Assembly: GCF_022539315.1 (NCBI RefSeq)
Contig: NC_066343.1
Location: forward strand, 45,891,378-45,955,377
DNA from: Serinus canaria
Lineage: Eukaryota > Chordata > Aves > Passeriformes > Fringillidae
Length of the DNA: 64,000 nt
Direction: 5' to 3'
This document shows positions 58,629-64,000 of the stretch, piece by piece. Position numbers and translations under genes: made by a program. The first letter of the stretch is position 1. Each line of letters begins with the position of its first letter. The notes under the pieces are model-generated. The model saw nothing but the letters and a program-made list of their open reading frames with translations, had not been told where the DNA came from and did no database searches.

Positions 58629-59045
58629 ACGCGTCAAGAGTGGATGCAGAAGAAAGGCAAGAAAATGGTCAGAGGGCTGGAACACCTCTGCTGTGAAGAA
58701 AAGGTGAGGCTGATAAACCTTGAAATGAGAAGACTTCAAGGAGATCTTATGGCAGCCTTTCAACACACAACGGGAGCTTGAAGAGTAGACAGAGAGGACT
58801 TTTCACCAGGGTCTTTAATGACAGACCAAAGGTGCTTGGACTGGAGCATAGGATAGACATTTTTAGTAAAAGAGGGTGAGACATTGGGACTAGTGGTCAG
58901 AGATTTGTGCATACTGGACATTTGGAGGTGCTCAAGGCCAGGTTGGACAGGTTATGAGCAACCTGACCTAGTGAAAGAGATTCCTGTGCATGACAGGGGT
59001 GCTGCTAACCCAACCCCAAACATCCTATGGCTCTATGAGTCTATG
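58629..59045 (+). mobile_element. CR1 LINE, 3' part of the split copy
   Basis: Continues the CR1 broken at 57661: GGTCAGAGGGCTGGAACACC (58667-58686), GGTGAGGCTGATAAACCTTG (58703-58722), GCTCAAGGCCAGGTTGGAC (58931-58949) and the 3' end CTATGGCTCTATGAGTCTATG (59024-59044). Frames are broken. The CR1 3' terminal repeats are recognisable but mutated. Confidence 0.88.
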
Positions 59046-62000
59046 ATATATAGTTTAAATGGTATATAATAGCAAAGACCTTGAAAGTATGATTACATTT
59101 TGAATATGATTGACCATTAAAAAATCACTGATGATTCCAGGTCATTAAAAAGAACATAGCCATAGCGGGGGGGGGGGGGGAAGTGTTTTTTTCTCTAAGA
59201 AAACAATACACAGAAAAATGCGAAGAAACACAGTAGAGCAAGAAGATACCTGCCACTGCCTTCTAAAATAATGACTCTTAGACATCCTGCAGAGTGAGCC
59301 TGATATCTATGACCATCAAGGACTACATCAGTAAACAAGATGAGTTTAGTTATATGGTGATGTGCAATAGCTGAAGTAGAATATGATTGTTAAGGAGTCA
59401 TTGCTGTAGCTGTCATGACTGATGTGGTGCAAGAGCAAACTCAAAGTACCAAGTATGTTCTCAATGTGGTAACCCACTGCAGCTTAGTTTGGAAACTTAG
59501 TTTCAAACACACATGAGCAAACTGAATTGAAACTAAAACAATGGATGATCCTTTCAGAATCATTCAGGTATATTTGTGGGATCTCTGATTTGTGGGACGT
59601 GACACTGCAAAACTACAAAGATGATGCAAAACTATTCATAGAGTAACTTGATTTTCAGTAATATAAAAAAGTTTCAATGACCTACTGATTCTGATCTGAT
59701 TTGATTGGCTTTTTGAACATACTTTTCAAAAACTACTTGATGTCAGTTCTTAAATCCATATTATTACATAACAAAGTGACTTTTCTAGGAATTTTGACTT
59801 GCATGTTTTTTTTCTCTTCAAATAAAGATGTTTTAAAGTATAAATGTGATCATATATCTCTTTCCTCCCACCCATTTTTATCTTGTGCTCAAATAAAAAT
59901 GATGAAAAAGGAAGAAATCAGTAGAAAAGGCATTACCAAAGTGTGGGAATTTTTCTGGGTTCAAGGATAAAAGTACAGGATACTTTTTAAGTTTAAGTTT
60001 GTGTCTTTACCTAGTATTTTAAAACCAGCTGTTGTTCTTCATTGGTACAAGTTTTGCAGAATACGGCACTGATGACAGGCAAATCCAGTTTTCTTTTTTT
60101 TTTTCCATATAGCTCTTCATAAATAAAACTGATTTTTCAATAATTATTGTCATTAAAGTGTTTCAAAAATATTTCCATAATTGAAGAGTTGCAAAAATCT
60201 ATTAAATATGGAAAGATTACATGTTTTGCTTCTTGATCAGTGAAATAATGAGCAACAAAAGTTGTTTAACAGTCCAGTGTTTATTTTTAGAACTGTCATA
60301 AATAGAATTGCAGATTAAGTGCAATGTGGAATATTCCTTCTTTGACAAACAGATAGATTGGTTAATAAGTGCTGTCTTTTTCTTTAATTATAATTTTTTT
60401 TTAAATGATTCTTTGTTTTAGTTATTGTCATAGCTCTTAACAGCAGATTCGAACCTCGTACAATTCCTAAACATCAATTTGGCCAAATGATAGAACTTAA
60501 TCTTTGTTTTCCAATTCCAGCACCATATAGTAGACATTTATTCTTTATCCCTTTCTTGCACTACTGCTTTCTTTACCCTCTGTTCTCAATATTTACACTT
60601 CAAAAAAAACCTGCTAAATTGGCATATTCAAGTGTAAATAAAAATGTGTTTCAACTTAGACAATTTTTGTCCTATCTGCATAGTTTTAATGAACATGAAT
60701 GTTTTCAGCTACAGGTTTAAGTAACTGATTCTCCATGAGTAATCCTACTAGTTGCCATAATCATACTTTTTAATGCTTTTTAAATTAATAAGGTGCTTAG
60801 CTTAAAATACTTTCATTTTTAAAATAGTAAGAATATAATAAGCAACGGAATAGGCAGCTATTTTATGCTGGTTACTGTACACCCAGAAAGCTGAGTGAAA
60901 TGTGTATTATAAGGTATGCAAATGTATATTATATGACCTTTGTTTTAACTTTTGAAAGTACTGAGACTCATTTTTTATTCCACTGCTGTGAATAGCAGAA
61001 ATTCAGGTGTTGGAAAAGAAGATATGAGGATTATTTTCAAGATACTTGTTGCAAATAGTAGCTCAAATTCTGTTATCCATAGTAAGAACTGTTTCCATTT
61101 AGCTTTGCAATAGTAAAGCATGATTGTTCAGAACTGAGGTAGTTAATAATTAAGGTACAAAATTTTCAAACTATAATCATTGCACATGAAGATTTATAAC
61201 TTCAACTTCTCCATCAAAAAATAAAATTTCTTAATTTCTAACATGTTTAATATCCAATAATGTATTGAAAAAAAAACAAAATCAAAGGAAACAAAAACCA
61301 ACCAAACCTATGGGTCAATGCACCTAGAGTAATAAAATGATCATTTTTATGTATTATAAGATGGCCTGGGTCATAGGAGTAATTCATCCTGGGTGAAATT
61401 GATGTAAATGTTACACTTTTAAGGAAAAAAAAAAAAGAAACATGAAAAAGAAAAAGAGAAAAGCAAAAGGAAAATAAGAAGAAATAGATGAAAAGGAAAA
61501 GAAAATTTGGGAAAATAACTTACTCTTAGAACTTGAAGAAAAATATTACAAAATTTCTTCTCTATGTGAACTGAAAAGTAATTGCATCTTCAGTATGAAA
61601 TATTCTAAACAAAGAAAACCTAGTAAAGAATTTATCCCAACAAAAGATTTTCCTGGAATTTGACATGACTTACATTTAGAAACACCCCTTGTAGACAAAA
61701 TCAGACTATAGGAGCATTCAAAGTTAACAGTTTGTTTGTAGGTTCTCACTTTCTTTTCTTAATAAGGTACATTATAATCTAAAAGTTGGACTTTCTTATC
61801 TGCTTGCAAATTGGAATAGATCTATTCAGTCCCTAGGAGCTGTGTGATGACTTTCAAAGTTGGTAATTTTAAATCAAGAATAGATTTCCTTCAAAAGGTT
61901 CACACTTTATTATAGAACTACTGAAGTAATATTTGGTCATCATTTTGCAAGTTTATAACAGAAAGTCACTATAAAAATTATCTGAGTAGAAATTATTTCG

Positions 62001-63723
62001 CAATTTCTGCTCCCATTAGAAACCAGTTTGGAATGACCAAAATGATGGTTATGTACCAGTGCTCCTGGAGTTACACTTTTGTTAGCCTGATCAAATAGCA
62101 ATCAATATTTTAATATAATTGTCACAAGTAACTTCAAAAGTAAATTGTTTCAATTCCCATCAAGGGTTACTGTTAAAAATAAAGGTGTTTTTCCCAGTTA
62201 ATTATTTGATATTCCCTATCAACAATATTGCCAGAAAAATATTTCTCCAGCTCCCAGACCATCCCACTGCCTTTCCCCAACACCTGCACCAGTCCACACT
62301 GTTGCAACGTGAATTTTTACACCATGCAACAGATCATCTGATACTAAGGGTTGTAGGCAATTTTTAGTGTGGACTGAATCTGAACTGGTAGGCCAGTGCA
62401 AAAATATTCCTGTTTCTCAAAGACTTACCAATATAAACTCAGTAAGAATTCCTTCACAACTTTCCTAATATTGCAGCAAGCTGCTGTCAGCAATGCACCA
62501 AACTTTAGGATCCTTGAAATGCTTGATCACAATTCAGTGGTACAACAGAAACTTCATTAGAAAAGCATGATGGCAAAAAATGGAAATGAAAATAAGCGCT
62601 TGAGATCAAGTAGTCTTCATAACTCAGCAGGCCACAAAAGTGAAAGAAAGAAAATTATTTCCATTTATTTCACATCTTAGATCTTTACATCTTTCACATT
62701 ACAATAACCAGATGCACATGCAGGACATCTTTTTGCATTCATTGTTAATTTTTTCTTTGACTGCTTCTCCGTGTAACTGATACACCACACAATGTTTTCT
62801 GTACCAAAGTGACTTCTATGTGAAAATATATTAAAGTAGCATAGACATTTATTTATAAAAATATAACTTTTCAAATTATTTTGATGATCAGTGAGACAAA
62901 AATGTCTGATAGTGACTGCTCTTTAGCCCAATCTTTACACTGTGAAAAACTACAATAAAGAACTCAATGAACTGAAACAAAATAATTTCTATGAGTTTCA
63001 GTTAGAGAAATGAGGCTGTGTAATTTGACTGTCCTCTTCACAAAATCCTAGACAGAAAAATGTTCATTATAATATTTCAATTTGGCTTTTGGATGACCTC
63101 TTCAAAAATAAGGAAGGTGGGAGAGTTTGGTAGGGAATAAACAAGATTATTCTGTGTGTTTTCAACTACTTGAATGTGTGTGATCAGCGCCTATGTTTGA
63201 TTTTGAAGTTGCAGATTTCATTTTAATAGTTTGACAGAAAATCTAATTCTAAATATGAAAAGAATTGCTAGATAAGATGGTAAGCATGTAGTATGGCAAA
63301 GAAAGAGCAAGATTTTTGTCCTTGACTATAAAACTGGAAGCTGTACTGGGAAAGATGTGAACAAGAAATTGTTATCCTCTTGATTTCTCAGCCAAGCCAA
63401 TTACTTAAAGAAGAGATGGTTTTGGAAAAGTAGAAGCTAATTCTGTGCTGGCAGGTAATTGTTCTTCCTCACTAACAGATCTCTGCCTGGATGATTTTAT
63501 CTGAGGGTAAAGTTAGCTTTCCTTATGCTAACATCAGAATCCTTGTCACTGATTTCCTGTTCACTGGGCTGTTATTCTCAAAAGAGTCAGTATTTGCAAT
63601 GATTTAATACAAGGCAAAAATTAAATAAGAAGACACAGTTTGTTTCCACTGCATGAATTTTACTTTTTTAACTTTATGGGGATTTCTTCTGGAAATTACC
63701 CTTGATGGAATAACTTGATGTTA
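59046..63723. other. AT-rich non-coding DNA
   Basis: About 4.7 kb without a supported gene or dispersed repeat. It holds a G14 run at 59167-59180, a purine A-rich tract at 61421-61515 and T runs near 60094. Frames at 59701-59970, 60487-60720 and 62119-62367 are 77-89 codons, with no recognised domain. Confidence 0.6.
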
Positions 63724-64000
63724 TGTTAGCCCCGGCCAAAAACAGTATGATGCCGCGGCTTGTTCATTCGCCCCACACCCCTCTGCAGTGGGAAAAGGAG
63801 AATCAGACAAAGGTAAAAAAATTGTAGTTTGAGATAAGAGCAGCTTAATAATTGAAGTAAAGTGATATTATATAAAAATAGCTGATACTTATTAGTATTT
63901 TTTATTATTGTTGTTGTAATGAAAAGGAGAGGCAGAAGGAGAGGAGCACACCACAAGATAAACAAATGTTGCACGATACATTTGCTCATGACCAGTGACT
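63724..64000 (-). mobile_element. ERVL-type LTR, cut by the window end
   Basis: The plus strand starts TGTTAGCCCCGGCC at 63724, the reverse of the end of an avian ERVL LTR. It continues through CATTCGCCCCACACCCC (63766-63782), GTTTGAGATAAGAGCAGC (63827-63844) and GTTGCACGATACATTTGCTC (63968-63987), all in the order expected for that LTR read backwards. It is the same broad family as 30378-30896. The U3 part lies beyond the window, so whether it is a solo LTR or part of a provirus cannot be told. Confidence 0.8.

Noticed and set aside
1..64000. CRISPR arrays, operons, phage or bacterial genes, tRNA or rRNA
   Set aside because: No regularly spaced repeats, no dense coding, and no tRNA or rRNA hallmarks were seen. 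CR1 and avian LTRs identify vertebrate nuclear DNA.

Overview
This window is non-coding vertebrate DNA, almost certainly from a bird. The evidence is at least nine chicken-repeat-1 (CR1) LINE copies, most with the diagnostic CR1 3' end (short repeats related to ATTCTGTGATTCTATGATT), plus several long terminal repeats (LTRs) of types typical of avian genomes. Between the repeats the sequence is AT-rich and looks like intergenic or intronic DNA. I found no host protein-coding exon, rRNA, tRNA or CRISPR array that I can support. Every long open frame lies in a CR1 copy (sense or antisense), in an LTR, in a simple repeat, or is of a length chance allows. I cannot tell the species.

Layout: AT-rich flank, then a 1.6-kb CR1 on the minus strand (415-2025) and an unassigned richer segment (2390-3080). 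A nearly full-length, badly decayed CR1 on the minus strand follows (6183-10205, ORF1 esterase plus endonuclease plus reverse transcriptase remains), ending beside a run of 42 A. From 10.4 to 25 kb, unique DNA is broken by CR1 pieces at 15285 (+), 17838 (-), 22829 (-), 24105 (+) and 24586 (-), and by an odd GC- and purine-rich stretch at 19590-20140. LTRs follow at 25236 (+), 28390 (- fragment) and 30378 (-), with a 300-bp purine tract at 29098-29405. A repeat-poor block runs from 30.9 to 43.8 kb. It is followed by CR1 (+) at 43847, a probable LTR (-) at 45366 holding a 74-bp perfect hairpin, an LTR (-) at 52006 with a perfect 50-bp internal duplication, CR1 (+) at 52945, and a CR1 split by an LTR at 57548-59045. 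One more LTR (-) starts at 63724 and leaves the window.

Nothing here works together as an operon or pathway. The elements record successive waves of insertion. All CR1 open frames are broken, and no retroviral gene is visible between any LTR pair, so the LTRs look like solo LTRs or fragments.

The most interesting signal is not a gene. The window holds several perfect inverted repeats with long arms and loops of only 4-7 bases (6966-7004, 34171-34214, 43984-44011, 45999-46072, 52827-52861). This is the pattern expected from template-switch mutation. In one case another CR1 copy in the same window shows which arm is ancestral.
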